Source: Deltaproteobacteria bacterium (GTDB lineage: Bacteria > Myxococcota_A > Polyangia > JAAYKL01). From it: a stretch of DNA of 42,095 bases. The notes under the pieces were generated by a model that did not search any database, was not told where the DNA came from, and saw nothing but the letters and a program-made list of their open reading frames with translations. The position numbers and the translations under genes are program-made. Shown here in pieces: positions 34,540 through 42,095 of this stretch. Within the stretch, counting starts at the first letter, position 1; the number at the start of each line of letters is the position of its first letter. Location: assembly GCA_016935665.1 (NCBI GenBank), contig JAFGQN010000103.1, forward strand, positions 1 through 42,095, written 5' to 3'.

Positions 34540-34980
34540 ATGCCAAAAGTAAAAGTACATCGACTTGAAAAATATCCCATCCATCACGAATTAACCGTTC
34601 GCGTCTCAGATCTCAACTACGGCGCACATCTGGCATATGATCGCGTGCTCTCCCTGGCCCATCAGGTGCGGGTGGAACTGTTTTCAGAGTGGAACGTAAC
34701 AGAAATTGACCTGGGAGACCAGAAAACCGGTCTGGTGGTGGGCGATGTGGCGGTAAATTACCTTGGTGAGGGATTTTTAAATGACCGCCTTCGCATTGAG
34801 ACTGCGGCATTGGAGGTGGGCGCCATCGCATTTCGATTCAATCACCGCTTCGTGAATATTAAAACTGGAGGCGAAATTGCGTTGGCGGACATTGGATTTG
34901 TGGGGTTTGATTACGGTCGACGTATGCCGGGCCGATTGCCGGCAGCGTTTGTCGACCGGGTAAAAACCATCGTCGGATAA
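34540..34980 (+). CDS. acyl-CoA thioesterase-like (hot-dog fold) protein
   Basis: A 146-residue protein of the 4HBT thioesterase type. Family features are HHELTVRVSDLNYGAHLAYD (the hot-dog N-terminal strand and helix with the conserved D-x-N-Y-x-x-H), LVVGDVAVNYLGEGFLNDRL and IALADIGFVGFD. It probably hydrolyses an acyl-thioester; the substrate is unknown. The start at 34540 (MPKVKVH) is preferred over an in-frame ATG five codons upstream. The phosphodiesterase gene follows after four bases, so the two are likely one operon. Confidence 0.8.
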   Translation: MPKVKVHRLEKYPIHHELTVRVSDLNYGAHLAYDRVLSLAHQVRVELFSEWNVTEIDLGDQKTGLVVGDVAVNYLGEGFLNDRLRIETAALEVGAIAFRFNHRFVNIKTGGEIALADIGFVGFDYGRRMPGRLPAAFVDRVKTIVG

Positions 34981-34984
34981 GGTC

Positions 34985-35446
34985 ATGATAAACGCCACAA
35001 CTATTGCCATTGTTTCGGATACCCATGGTATGCTGCCGCATTTTGTGGTCAAAAAACTGCAGGAAAAATCCATCGCCCACATCATTCACGCCGGTGACAT
35101 TTGCGGTCCAAAAGTCATTTCCGAACTGCGTCGGATTGCGCCGGTTACATGTGTGCGCGGCAACATGGACGCACCAACAGCGGGCAACACCTCCGAGCTG
35201 GTCGAAGTGAACGGATTCCTTTTATATGTCCTTCATAATTTGTATGATATTGACATTGACCCGCGAAGTGCAGGCGTGCACGTGGTGATACACGGACATC
35301 TGCACCGGCCATCCATCGAATGGAAAAATGAAATTCTCTATCTGAATCCCGGCAGTTGCTCCTATCCCAGAGGACATCAGCCCCCTTCATTTGCGCTCAT
35401 CGAAACTCACGATAAGTCGCTGCAACCGGAAATTATTTATCAATAA
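34985..35446 (+). CDS. YfcE-type metallophosphoesterase
   Basis: A 153-residue calcineurin-like phosphoesterase. All metal-site blocks are visible: SDTHG (11-15), HAGD (35-38), GN (59-60), LHN (83-85), and HGHLHRP (103-109), then LNPGSCS. Members are phosphodiesterases of uncertain natural substrate. It follows the thioesterase gene by four bases (AAGG upstream of ATG) and is probably co-transcribed. Confidence 0.9.
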   Translation: MINATTIAIVSDTHGMLPHFVVKKLQEKSIAHIIHAGDICGPKVISELRRIAPVTCVRGNMDAPTAGNTSELVEVNGFLLYVLHNLYDIDIDPRSAGVHVVIHGHLHRPSIEWKNEILYLNPGSCSYPRGHQPPSFALIETHDKSLQPEIIYQ

Positions 35447-35549
35447 TAGCGTCGCTCCAGTCATCTGCCACACTCTGGTTTTCTCACTTTACTTTCATCG
35501 GGTTGCCCCATAGACTACCCGCCACACTGTGATCTTCGAGGAGAAGAAT

Positions 35550-37451
35550 ATGGCAACTCGCAACATGACGGAACACGTTAAAATTGGTCTCGCCGCCGGC
35601 GCGATGGCCCTCACTTTATTGGCATTTGTCATCGCCCGCTTGAAAGTGCGTGCTCAAAAAAACGCCGCCGCAAGGGAATTTCTGGAAAAAACGACTGTTT
35701 TAAGGATGGGAAAATACACCCTGAACGCCTTTCAGAGTTTCGTTGCCGCGCTGATTATTGTCGCTGCAGTGGGTACTCTCAATTACAATCGCTACAGCAC
35801 GGATCTTATTGAAAATGGCTACGATGAATACGACCTTTTACACTACTACATAAACGCCAAATATTTTGACGAGCTGGGATATTTCCGCCTGTTGCCGGCC
35901 CTCATTGCCGCCAGTGACGAAGCGGGTCCATGGTGCACAAAAGGGACCTCCATTTACCTGGCTCAGGATGAAGAAGACTACCAGCTCAAGCCTATCCGTG
36001 ACGCACTGGCGCAAAAGGATGCAGTGAAATCCCACTTTACCCAAACGCGTTGGGAACAGTTTGTTCACGACGCCACGTTCATTCAGCGAAAAAGCAAACG
36101 GCTTCGGTGCAACCTGTGGCAGCAGTTGCTGCAGGATCATGGTTTCAACGGATCGCCCACCTGGGTACTCATCGCCAGGCCCATTACGCAGGTGATTCCG
36201 GTTGAAAGTATCAAGATGGCCACGCTGCTGGATCTTGTTCTTATCATTGCCATGCTGGGACTGGTGCTATGGGCATTTGGCGGCCAGGCGTTTGCATTTG
36301 CCTGGCTCTTTATCACCATCAGCTACTCGTTCCGCTGGCCCACCATCACCTGGGTGCTGCTGCGCTACGACTGGTTGACCTGCATTGTGACGGGTATCTG
36401 CTTCATTAAAAAGAAAAAGCCCATCACCGCCGGCGCATTTTTCGGTTATGCCACTCTCATGCGCTACTTCCCCGCATTGTGGCTGTTTGGCATCGCCGCC
36501 AAAGGTGTTCACGCGCTCATCACCAACCGCAACATACCCTTAAGCCGATTCTGGCTGCGCGTTCCCATTCCCTATTACAAAATGGCCGCGGGATTTTTTG
36601 GAATAATGCTGTTTCTGCTTCCCATCTCCTTCGCGGTGGATGGTGTTGCGGCCCATAAAAAGAGTCTGGAGAACCTGACAGCGCATGTGGAGCCTCACAA
36701 CCTTTCCTCCATGCGGCAGGGATTGGCAGTGGCACTGACCTGGCGTGGCGAAACGGAACAGTATCGTCTCAACGAGGAGAAAAAGGATATCGTGGCCGAG
36801 TGGGAAGGACCTCTGCGAAAAATATCCATCGCGTTTCTCATTGTACTGGGGCTGTTCATGAGCCGCCTCAAGGACTGGGAGGCGGTGGGGCTGGGGGTTA
36901 TCCCCTATTTCTTCCTGACCACCTCATCGTACTACTACTATTCCATGCGACTCACCGCCGTGGTCATTCATGCCGCCGATCTCAGTAAACGGCGCAACGT
37001 GGTGGGCCTCATCATCCTGTTTGGCATAGAGCTGTTCTGTCACGCATCGGAAAATCTCGACAAGGGCAACCGTTACTTTCTCATTTCCATAATGGGGCTG
37101 ATGCTGCTGGGCTATGCACTCACCATGTACGGTTTCCTGGGCTATGAATGGTGGACCACTCGAAAAAAACTGAAGTCCGACACTGACAACGCACAACGCG
37201 AGGCATTACCTGCATCCCCCGATAGCGCGCCCGAGACGAAAGAAGATTCCGAAGCCGATATCGTCAACACCGAAGAAGTCGCCGCCGTTGCCGGCAAAGT
37301 CATTCGTGCCAGTGAGCCAGCCCCCAAAGACACCAAAGCCGCCACCACAGAATCCGCATCAACAGAAGCTGCCCAAAAAAACACTGCCCCAAAAAAGGGG
37401 AGCACACCTGCGAACAAAAAGAAAAAATCGAAAAAGAAAAAGCGCAAGTAG
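35550..37451 (+). CDS. multi-pass membrane protein, GT-C glycosyltransferase-like
   Basis: A 633-residue protein from the ATG with GAGGAGAAG upstream (an in-frame ATG at 35529 is weaker). About ten membrane helices lie between residues 10 and 535. The loop after the second helix, NGYDEYDLLHYYINAKYFDE, resembles the first periplasmic loop of GT-C transferases that use lipid-linked sugars, with acidic residues placed for catalysis. Aromatic helices such as LLRYDWLTCIVTGICFIKKK follow. The last 90 residues are Ala/Glu/Lys-rich and end in a poly-Lys tail, probably cytoplasmic. Substrate unknown; it could serve cell-surface glycans. Confidence 0.68.
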   Translation: MATRNMTEHVKIGLAAGAMALTLLAFVIARLKVRAQKNAAAREFLEKTTVLRMGKYTLNAFQSFVAALIIVAAVGTLNYNRYSTDLIENGYDEYDLLHYYINAKYFDELGYFRLLPALIAASDEAGPWCTKGTSIYLAQDEEDYQLKPIRDALAQKDAVKSHFTQTRWEQFVHDATFIQRKSKRLRCNLWQQLLQDHGFNGSPTWVLIARPITQVIPVESIKMATLLDLVLIIAMLGLVLWAFGGQAFAFAWLFITISYSFRWPTITWVLLRYDWLTCIVTGICFIKKKKPITAGAFFGYATLMRYFPALWLFGIAAKGVHALITNRNIPLSRFWLRVPIPYYKMAAGFFGIMLFLLPISFAVDGVAAHKKSLENLTAHVEPHNLSSMRQGLAVALTWRGETEQYRLNEEKKDIVAEWEGPLRKISIAFLIVLGLFMSRLKDWEAVGLGVIPYFFLTTSSYYYYSMRLTAVVIHAADLSKRRNVVGLIILFGIELFCHASENLDKGNRYFLISIMGLMLLGYALTMYGFLGYEWWTTRKKLKSDTDNAQREALPASPDSAPETKEDSEADIVNTEEVAAVAGKVIRASEPAPKDTKAATTESASTEAAQKNTAPKKGSTPANKKKKSKKKKRK

Positions 37452-37515
37452 ACAGCGTCAATCATCTGCAACTGTTTCAATCCGGAATTGTGATGGGAAA
37501 ATGGTTGGAGACGGG

Positions 37516-38826
37516 TTATTTATTGAGGGTGAGCAGCCCAATTCTGTACGGTATCAGACCATAGTCCCCGGAATACGGTGGGCTATACCCCTGAAATAAC
37601 ATTCGCATGTCACACGAATTGATTTCCATCTTTTCATCGTAACCAGAGCGAATCAACTCACCGTGACTGATATCTTCTGACCATTGTCCCGCGGACCAGG
37701 TGACATTTCGCTCATCCGCAAACGGGTTTTGCGCCGACGCCGCCAAATCCTGCCAGGGGCCGTCGGGGCTGTCTGCGGTCCATGCTTTGAACCAGCGCCG
37801 CCAATTGGTGTGGCATTCCACCATCAGCAGGTATTTGTCTGTGCCCTGAATCCTGTAAACATTGCTGGCTTCAAACAAATCACCGTCGTTGGGAAATGAA
37901 AGGACCGTTTTGTATTCCTGTGGAAATTTGGGGAAATCCGCCACCGGCGTTTTTGAATAGTACAGCCGGCCGTTGTCCTTGGAGAAATACAGCCAGCAAT
38001 AGTCGTCATCGCAAATCACCCAGTAATCCAGCGCGCCAATATCTCCAGGCTCCCGACCGTTGACATAACTTTCATTAAAGAACTTACTGGAATCACCCGC
38101 CACCCAGCCATCGGGATCATTAATGTCATCATTGGTATAATACCGCGCACTCCACTGGGTGAACAAATACCATTTGCTGTGGGGTCTGAAGTAAAACACC
38201 TGCGGTGCAACCGTGTTTTTTCCATCGGATGTCAACTGGGTCATAGGGGTCTGCGGTGCGTTTTTCGCTTCATCAAAGTCATCAAAATTGAAGTGAAGAG
38301 ACGCCCAGTCATTGGGATTGTGGGTTGTTGCAAAAATATGGTACGTGCCTTCGTACTGCACAATGGTTGGATCTTTCAAGGAAGCATCCCCCTGATTTTT
38401 GGGGCTGACCAGCACACCCGTCGATGTCCATTTAAACGGCGGAGATAAATCGCACACCTCAATAGGCCCGGTATCGGACTCGGATTCCGTATCGGACTCG
38501 GATTCTGTATCGCTGTCGCTATCTGTGTCACCATCACTGTCCGTATCTCCATCCGTGTCGCCATCACTATCCGTGTCACCATCGGTGTCCGTGTCACCGT
38601 CAGAATCCGAATCCCCATCTGTATCACTATCACCATCGCTATCCGTATCACCATCGGCATCCGAATCCCCATCGCCGTCTGTATCACTGTCACCGTCACT
38701 GTCACCATCCGTATCGCCATCTCCATCCGTAAATGAATTCCCCCCTGAATCATCACCGGAACACGCAATCAACGTTCCCATCATCAGAATCGTCAACAAT
38801 AAAAAAAATAAGTGTCTACCCGTCAT
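37516..38826 (-). CDS. GH62-type alpha-L-arabinofuranosidase lipoprotein
   Basis: A 436-residue surface or periplasmic lipoprotein (lipobox LIAC, Cys22). Residues 34-119 are an Asp-Gly/Ser/Thr linker. Residues about 128-436 match glycoside hydrolase family 62: [32 protein letters not shown] with the probable catalytic base Asp152, [40 protein letters not shown], and [14 protein letters not shown] with the probable acid Glu390. GH62 enzymes remove arabinose side chains from arabinoxylan. The organism is therefore likely to use plant cell-wall material. Monocistronic. No transporter or other xylan genes are adjacent apart from a broken carbohydrate-binding fragment. Confidence 0.9.
   Translation of the reverse strand: MTGRHLFFLLLTILMMGTLIACSGDDSGGNSFTDGDGDTDGDSDGDSDTDGDGDSDADGDTDSDGDSDTDGDSDSDGDTDTDGDTDSDGDTDGDTDSDGDTDSDSDTESESDTESESDTGPIEVCDLSPPFKWTSTGVLVSPKNQGDASLKDPTIVQYEGTYHIFATTHNPNDWASLHFNFDDFDEAKNAPQTPMTQLTSDGKNTVAPQVFYFRPHSKWYLFTQWSARYYTNDDINDPDGWVAGDSSKFFNESYVNGREPGDIGALDYWVICDDDYCWLYFSKDNGRLYYSKTPVADFPKFPQEYKTVLSFPNDGDLFEASNVYRIQGTDKYLLMVECHTNWRRWFKAWTADSPDGPWQDLAASAQNPFADERNVTWSAGQWSEDISHGELIRSGYDEKMEINSCDMRMLFQGYSPPYSGDYGLIPYRIGLLTLNK
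38470..38727 (-). repeat. low-complexity tandem repeat encoding an Asp-X linker
   Basis: About 86 codons, almost all Asp followed by Gly, Ser or Thr (a few Glu-Ser near the end). At DNA level it is a degenerate six-base repeat. It encodes an extended acidic linker between the lipid anchor and the GH62 domain, and its length could vary by slippage. Confidence 0.85.
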
Positions 38827-39203
38827 TATTCACTCCTGTGTTCTGTCCCATGAAGGATTGGCGCCCTTCGCATGACCTGTTTTCTTCGCCGTAATTAAAA
38901 GTTCTGGCCGTCTTGCTCCTTGTGTCGTCTTCAACATCAACCAGATGAGACATTTGCCGCAGAACGATTGAAATAGTTTGCTCCAAATACTGCCGTTTCA
39001 CAATTTCAGTATGCTGTCCGGCGCAGCCCCCTGCTTCTGCTGTGCCCGTGAAATTGTTTTTCGGAGAATTTTTTTTGAGTTTTTCTCACGTAGTTTCAAT
39101 TATCCAAAGACCTCAGGATTAATCATTGGGCAATGAATCAGCGACAGCTTTCAGATTTAGACAGTGCGCTTCGGTTTCCAGCAAATTGTTTCCAATTGGG
39201 GAT
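38827..39203. other. 377-base intergenic region
   Basis: Upstream of the GH62 gene and downstream of a broken gene. No gene, RNA or clear hairpin recognised. It should contain the GH62 promoter. Confidence 0.35.
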
Positions 39204-39746
39204 CTACCGATACAGCACCACGTTATCAATCCACAAATCGATGGGCTGCGCGGAAGAAGTACCGAACTGAAATTGAAACATTTTCGCGTGGGTTAGAACA
39301 GTCTCCAAATCAAGGGGTTTGGCTACCGATAAATCTTTCCTGAAGTGAATGGTAATCTCTGTCCAATCCGGTGTTAATTGGGCGGAAAAATCGTATGAGT
39401 AGTCAACCCACCCCGATAGCGAACTGGGCATCTGTGTGTCGCTGCTGCCGATGGGCGCACAATTGAAGTTCTCTTTTCCATCCTGAAAATGGGGAATCAC
39501 AAAATTCAGTTTTCCATCTCCAACATTCCCTTTGGCCATAAAACGAATTCCCTTGTAATTGTGGACACCAAATTCTGCGGGCATTGCCTCTGGACACATT
39601 GTATTGGGCCCCAGAATAAGTGCAAGCCCCACAAAATCAGGCGCCTGCTTCCGTGGGCAACGCCTGAACAAAAGACGCCTCAACCGGTACAGCCTCCAAA
39701 TAAATTCAGACTCACACCACCAGTCCCACCAGTTTTGCGTAATCAA
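39204..39746 (-). pseudogene. C-terminal fragment of a secreted carbohydrate-binding protein
   Basis: From about 39638 downstream the frame encodes a jelly-roll-like domain: YKGIRFMAKGN, LNFVIPHFQDG, DWTEITIHFRKDLS, FQFQFG and the closing IDLWIDNVVLYR. This matches the CBM11/CIA30-like carbohydrate-binding modules at the ends of cellulases and related enzymes. The first 36 codons (Trp/Arg-rich) do not fit, there is no signal peptide, and the upstream part of the domain and any catalytic module are missing. It overlaps the end of another small gene. I infer a truncated remnant left by rearrangement. Confidence 0.65.
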
Positions 39747-39951
39747 CTATTTTTTCCACTTCATCTTCTGAAATGGCGGCTTCGTTGGCGGCGTCCTGAA
39801 ATGAGATGTCGTCGTGCACCAGTTTAAACGCAAACAGCAGTTCTTCGCTGGCGGGATAGATGTGAACTCTGAACGTCCTGGGATGGCGAAATACAAAGGC
39901 GGTTTCCTCAATTGGATTGGATGTACATTTAGCGTCAATTTTTGTTGGCAT
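39712..39951 (-). CDS. small protein with winged-helix/PqqD-like C-terminus, unknown
   Basis: A 79-residue protein from the ATG at 39951; a TTG at 40002 would add 17 residues. Residues about 20-40 are basic and aromatic (AFVFRHPRTFRVHIYPAS). The rest fits a winged-helix or PqqD-like fold (ELLFAFKLVHDDISFQDAAN, then SEDEVEKIVDYAKLVGLVV). No strong Shine-Dalgarno is visible. Codon patterns look genuine, but it may be the tail of a larger gene cut by the rearrangement that left the transposase remnant just upstream. Confidence 0.45.
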   Translation of the reverse strand: MPTKIDAKCTSNPIEETAFVFRHPRTFRVHIYPASEELLFAFKLVHDDISFQDAANEAAISEDEVEKIVDYAKLVGLVV

Positions 39952-40040
39952 TGCAGAATCAGGACGGGAAGAAGATGTTCGTTTTTGTGGGTCAATTAAC
40001 AACCGTCCCAGGGCGGTGCATAAACTGTTTAAGAAAGTTG

Positions 40041-40330
40041 CAGAAAAATTACACGCATCGTGATGTGTGCTACGAGGCGGGAGCTTGCGGATATCAGCGC
40101 TTTATGGGTATGGACGCTGTGATGCTGCAGTCATGCAAAGAAAAACCCCGATCAACTGAAGCACGCCGAGGGATCAATCCCAAATTTTTCGCCACCGACA
40201 AATGGCTGCGAATTGACGCAATTAAACGTTGCAAACAGTTTGTTTCAAATATTGGGAAGCGTTGAAGCAATGGAAAAGGGGAACCCGAGATGTCGCGTTC
40301 CAGCCGGGACCTGTGACATGCGGATACACT
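40041..40330 (+). pseudogene. decayed transposase remnant (same family as 2-178)
   Basis: Reads RFMGMDAVMLQSCKEKPRST, ARRGINPKFFATDKWLRIDA, IKRCKQFVSN and then hits a stop at 40263-40265. The rest of the C-terminus continues in another frame as VEAMEKGNPRCRVPAGTCDM, ending RIHSG and TAA. Compared with the first copy, one base is missing near 40245 and two near 40275. The N-terminal catalytic part is absent. Clearly dead. Confidence 0.6.
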
Positions 40331-40588
40331 CGGGTTAATGTCTCTCCAGGATAACAGGGGTGCTGCCGACAATGCGAGATATCAAGTAATACCTCCGCAT
40401 TTGGGATACCCTCATCTATCGCCATTATTTTTGAAGATTTCGCCCTTCACAGCGCCCTGATTCACCTAAAAAGATTACGAAAACATGCCAGTTGAATCCG
40501 CTGAATCATGTTAAATAATCGAAATTTTGCTTTGGAATAAGGTCGAAAAATTGTTGAGAAATTATAACCGGGATTGGGGCTGGGGACC

Positions 40589-41008
40589 CTAAAGCTCCCA
40601 CGGATTGATGAGTGGAACTCCGGTGTGGGCGAAATCTGATGTATTGCGTGTGACCAGTGTCATGCTGTGGCTGCGTGCGATGGCAGCGATAATGGAATCG
40701 AAAGCAGAAAGGGGAAAACCGGATGCTTCGGCCTCAACGCACATTCTCGCCCATTCGTTTGCGCACCGTTGGTCAAAGGAGAGGACTCTGTTTTCAAATT
40801 GGATTTCCACTGCGTCCATCCACAGCAAGAGAGATGCCTGCTTTTTGCCCACAGTTAATTTCTGAATACCCCGTTGTATTTCACCAACGGTCATTGCAGA
40901 AATAAACAGTTTCACCTCATCCTGGCCGGCAATAAAGGAGGTTACTGTCTGGTTGGGATGCGGCTATACGAACTCTGAAATAACACAGGTGTCCAGAAGG
41001 TAGCTCAA
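40589..41008 (-). pseudogene. PIN-domain (VapC/FitB-like) toxin interrupted by an in-frame amber codon
   Basis: A 139-codon frame starting at TTG 41008, overlapping the antitoxin stop (TTGA). It encodes SYLLDTCVISEFV, then TAG at 40964-40966, then PHPNQTVTSFIAGQDEVKLF and a normal PIN domain to the end: TVGEIQRGI, SAFDSIIAAIA, TRNTSDFAHTGV. All the acidic metal-binding residues are kept, one of them (in LLDT) before the stop. The codon position normally carries Lys or a similar residue, so one base change explains it. Active toxin would be a ribonuclease. An ATG at 40915 could start a 108-residue product lacking the first catalytic Asp. Confidence 0.85.
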
Positions 41009-41247
41009 AATGAAATCTCCCTGACTTTTTCTTTAGAGCGTTCAATGGGCAGCTCGGCAGCAGGCGCGGCCAATAAAACATCAACCAGTTTTTTTTTTCT
41101 TTGTATTAATCTCTGATATTCCTCAAAGGAAAGCACCACAACGGCTTCAATACCGTGTTTGGTCACCACTTGAGGCCCATCCTTTTTTGCCTGGGCCACC
41201 AACCGGCTGAATCCGTTTTTTGCATCCTGTAATTGCCATGTTTCCAT
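41005..41247 (-). CDS. Phd/YefM-family antitoxin
   Basis: An 80-residue antitoxin. The N-terminal DNA-binding region is typical: METWQLQDAKNGFSRLVAQA, then GPQVVTKHGIEAVVVLSFEEY. The C-terminal tail (ELPIERSKEKVREISF) would bind and neutralise the PIN toxin. Shine-Dalgarno AAAGGTG is upstream of ATG, and the stop overlaps the toxin start. Members repress their own operon; the palindromes at 41278-41316 are the likely operator. Confidence 0.9.
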   Translation of the reverse strand: METWQLQDAKNGFSRLVAQAKKDGPQVVTKHGIEAVVVLSFEEYQRLIQRKKKLVDVLLAAPAAELPIERSKEKVREISF

Positions 41248-41277
41248 CTGATTTCACCTTTCTTGCCCAGGATTCGC

Positions 41278-41316
41278 TCTAGACTGTCTAGATTATTTTA
41301 TCTCATGATAAAATAA
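41278..41316 (-). promoter_or_regulatory. operator-like palindromes of the toxin-antitoxin operon
   Basis: Two copies of the palindrome TCTAGA (41278-41283 and 41287-41292) abut a perfect 10-base inverted repeat, TTATTTTATC (41293-41302) and GATAAAATAA (41307-41316) with a four-base loop. They lie 30-70 bases upstream of the antitoxin start, where the promoter should be. Autoregulation by the antitoxin is the family norm. Confidence 0.55.
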
Positions 41317-41456
41317 AAACAAGCCATCTGTTCGCCTTCTGATTCACCACTTTTTCGAGTTGATGATGGCCCCAAAGGTCATCTTCTGAGGCGCAGTGAA
41401 GTAAATGAGGTTGTCGCCAATTTCTATACATAGCGACAGCAATTCAGCGCAATTTT

Positions 41457-42095
41457 TCAAAGTTGGATAACTGCATTTTGGGTTTGATAATTATGTCGAG
41501 TGTAAACACCTGACCAAAGTTCATATGCGGATGCTACTGAATTGATTTTTTCATAAGGCACAATAATGGAACGGCCTTTGCCGTCGACGACGGAGGTGGA
41601 CGTGTATACCTTAAAGGAATTGAAAGTCCATGGTTTGTCTTTGCACGTCCAGCGTTTTTCATAGCCCGACGCCGGGTCAAAGCTAATGATATCGTTTTTT
41701 CGTGTGGTAGCGGGAACACAGTGCGCCTCAAAAGACGTATGCAATAAAGAGTAGAATTCAAGCGAAATAGTGGGTTTTGTCTTGGCCCAGACTTCGTTGA
41801 TTTCGGCCACGTCAAATCGAACCTCTGGTGCCCCGGTCCACAGTCCCCACAAAAAAATCAACCAGTCGAGTTCACTGCCAAGATAAGGATATTTGGAAGG
41901 CGGCTGACAGAATTTGTCTGTAAATTGCGGTAAATCGCCATTTGCATCGGGATTCAGGTCCATTGCGGTGTTCGATGGGATTTTTATGGTATTTCCCTGA
42001 CTGTCGAGTGTATAGCGTTTTGAACTGACAACAAAAACACCATTGTTTGCAGAGCGTTTGTTTTGGGCGGCAGCTGCGATAAAATGGGCGAATCC
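41457..42095 (-). CDS. C-terminal part of a large secreted protein, possibly metallopeptidase-related (5' cut by window)
   Basis: The frame is open to the right edge and stops at 41457, giving 212 visible residues. It begins GFAHFIAAAAQNKRSANNGV and includes PYLGSELDWLIFLWGLWTG and FDVAEINEVW, then an aromatic C-terminal region. In my recollection the segment H-F-x-A-A-x-x-N-x-R followed by S/T-E-L-D-W-x-x-F-x-W occurs in large secreted myxobacterial proteins annotated as metalloproteases, where the zinc motif lies further upstream, here outside the window. No catalytic motif is visible, so the function is uncertain. Confidence 0.5.
   Translation of the reverse strand, partial: GFAHFIAAAAQNKRSANNGVFVVSSKRYTLDSQGNTIKIPSNTAMDLNPDANGDLPQFTDKFCQPPSKYPYLGSELDWLIFLWGLWTGAPEVRFDVAEINEVWAKTKPTISLEFYSLLHTSFEAHCVPATTRKNDIISFDPASGYEKRWTCKDKPWTFNSFKVYTSTSVVDGKGRSIIVPYEKINSVASAYELWSGVYTRHNYQTQNAVIQL

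Noticed and set aside
38470-38727. Possible CRISPR-like or minisatellite array
   Set aside because: No spacer/repeat organisation; the periodicity is six bases and stays in frame as an Asp-rich protein linker.
38399-38875. Ser/Pro/Val-rich plus-strand frame opposite the Asp repeat
   Set aside because: Regular Ser-rich pattern is produced by the complement of the Asp-X codon repeat; not a gene.

Overview
The window reads as a chromosomal segment of a Gram-negative, former-deltaproteobacterial lineage, most likely Myxococcota or a relative such as Bradymonadia. The reasons are an AgmX/PglI-type TonB-like protein with a degenerate FHA head, a TolQ/TolR/TolR motor set with many TPR proteins as in myxobacterial Agl/Glt and Nfs machines, lipoproteins with Asp-Gly/Ser/Thr linkers, and transposase remnants of a type I associate with myxobacteria. 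Base composition is intermediate, well below typical cultured myxobacteria. PPi-dependent phosphofructokinase, a rubredoxin-domain flavoprotein and a GH62 arabinofuranosidase suggest an energy-thrifty, possibly oxygen-sensitive degrader of plant polysaccharides. That lifestyle is inference.

Layout: 1-9680 is mainly housekeeping and small envelope genes: a transposase tail, a cyclophilin lipoprotein, an unknown helical protein, DEAD-box helicase DeaD, PPi-phosphofructokinase (minus strand), a DUF72 protein, a stand-alone pyruvate kinase C-domain protein, two tiny lipoproteins, a Bcp peroxiredoxin and a small membrane protein. 9703-24809 is the centrepiece, eleven minus-strand genes. In transcription order: a periplasmic/envelope protein, two large TPR proteins, a TPR lipoprotein, then a TolQ/ExbB-like subunit, two TolR/ExbD-like subunits and an FHA-like/TonB-like coupling protein, then a small secreted protein, an outer-membrane beta-barrel and a Wza-like polysaccharide export lipoprotein. 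It is flanked on the other strand by an ECF sigma factor and a membrane anti-sigma factor with a periplasmic TPR tail (25121-27015).

27155-37451 carries an outer-membrane barrel plus CotH-kinase-like lipoprotein pair, a zinc-ribbon/coiled-coil tail-anchored protein, a double-rubredoxin flavoprotein, a cytidylate-kinase-like protein, prepilin peptidase, a thioesterase, a YfcE-type phosphodiesterase and a GT-C-like membrane protein. 37516-42095 is accessory and decaying: a GH62 lipoprotein, a fragment of a carbohydrate-binding protein, a frameshifted transposase remnant, a Phd/PIN toxin-antitoxin pair whose toxin has an in-frame amber codon, and the 3' part of a large secreted protein.

Best candidate for an undescribed system: the 9.7-24.8 kb cluster. 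It looks like a proton-driven, envelope-spanning machine of the Agl/Glt/Nfs superfamily combined in one locus with its own polysaccharide exit pair (export lipoprotein plus barrel) and probably its own ECF sigma switch. Two details are unusual: one TolR-like subunit has Asn where the proton-carrying Asp should be, and the FHA-like head lacks the canonical phosphothreonine-binding residues. No tRNA, rRNA or CRISPR array was recognised.
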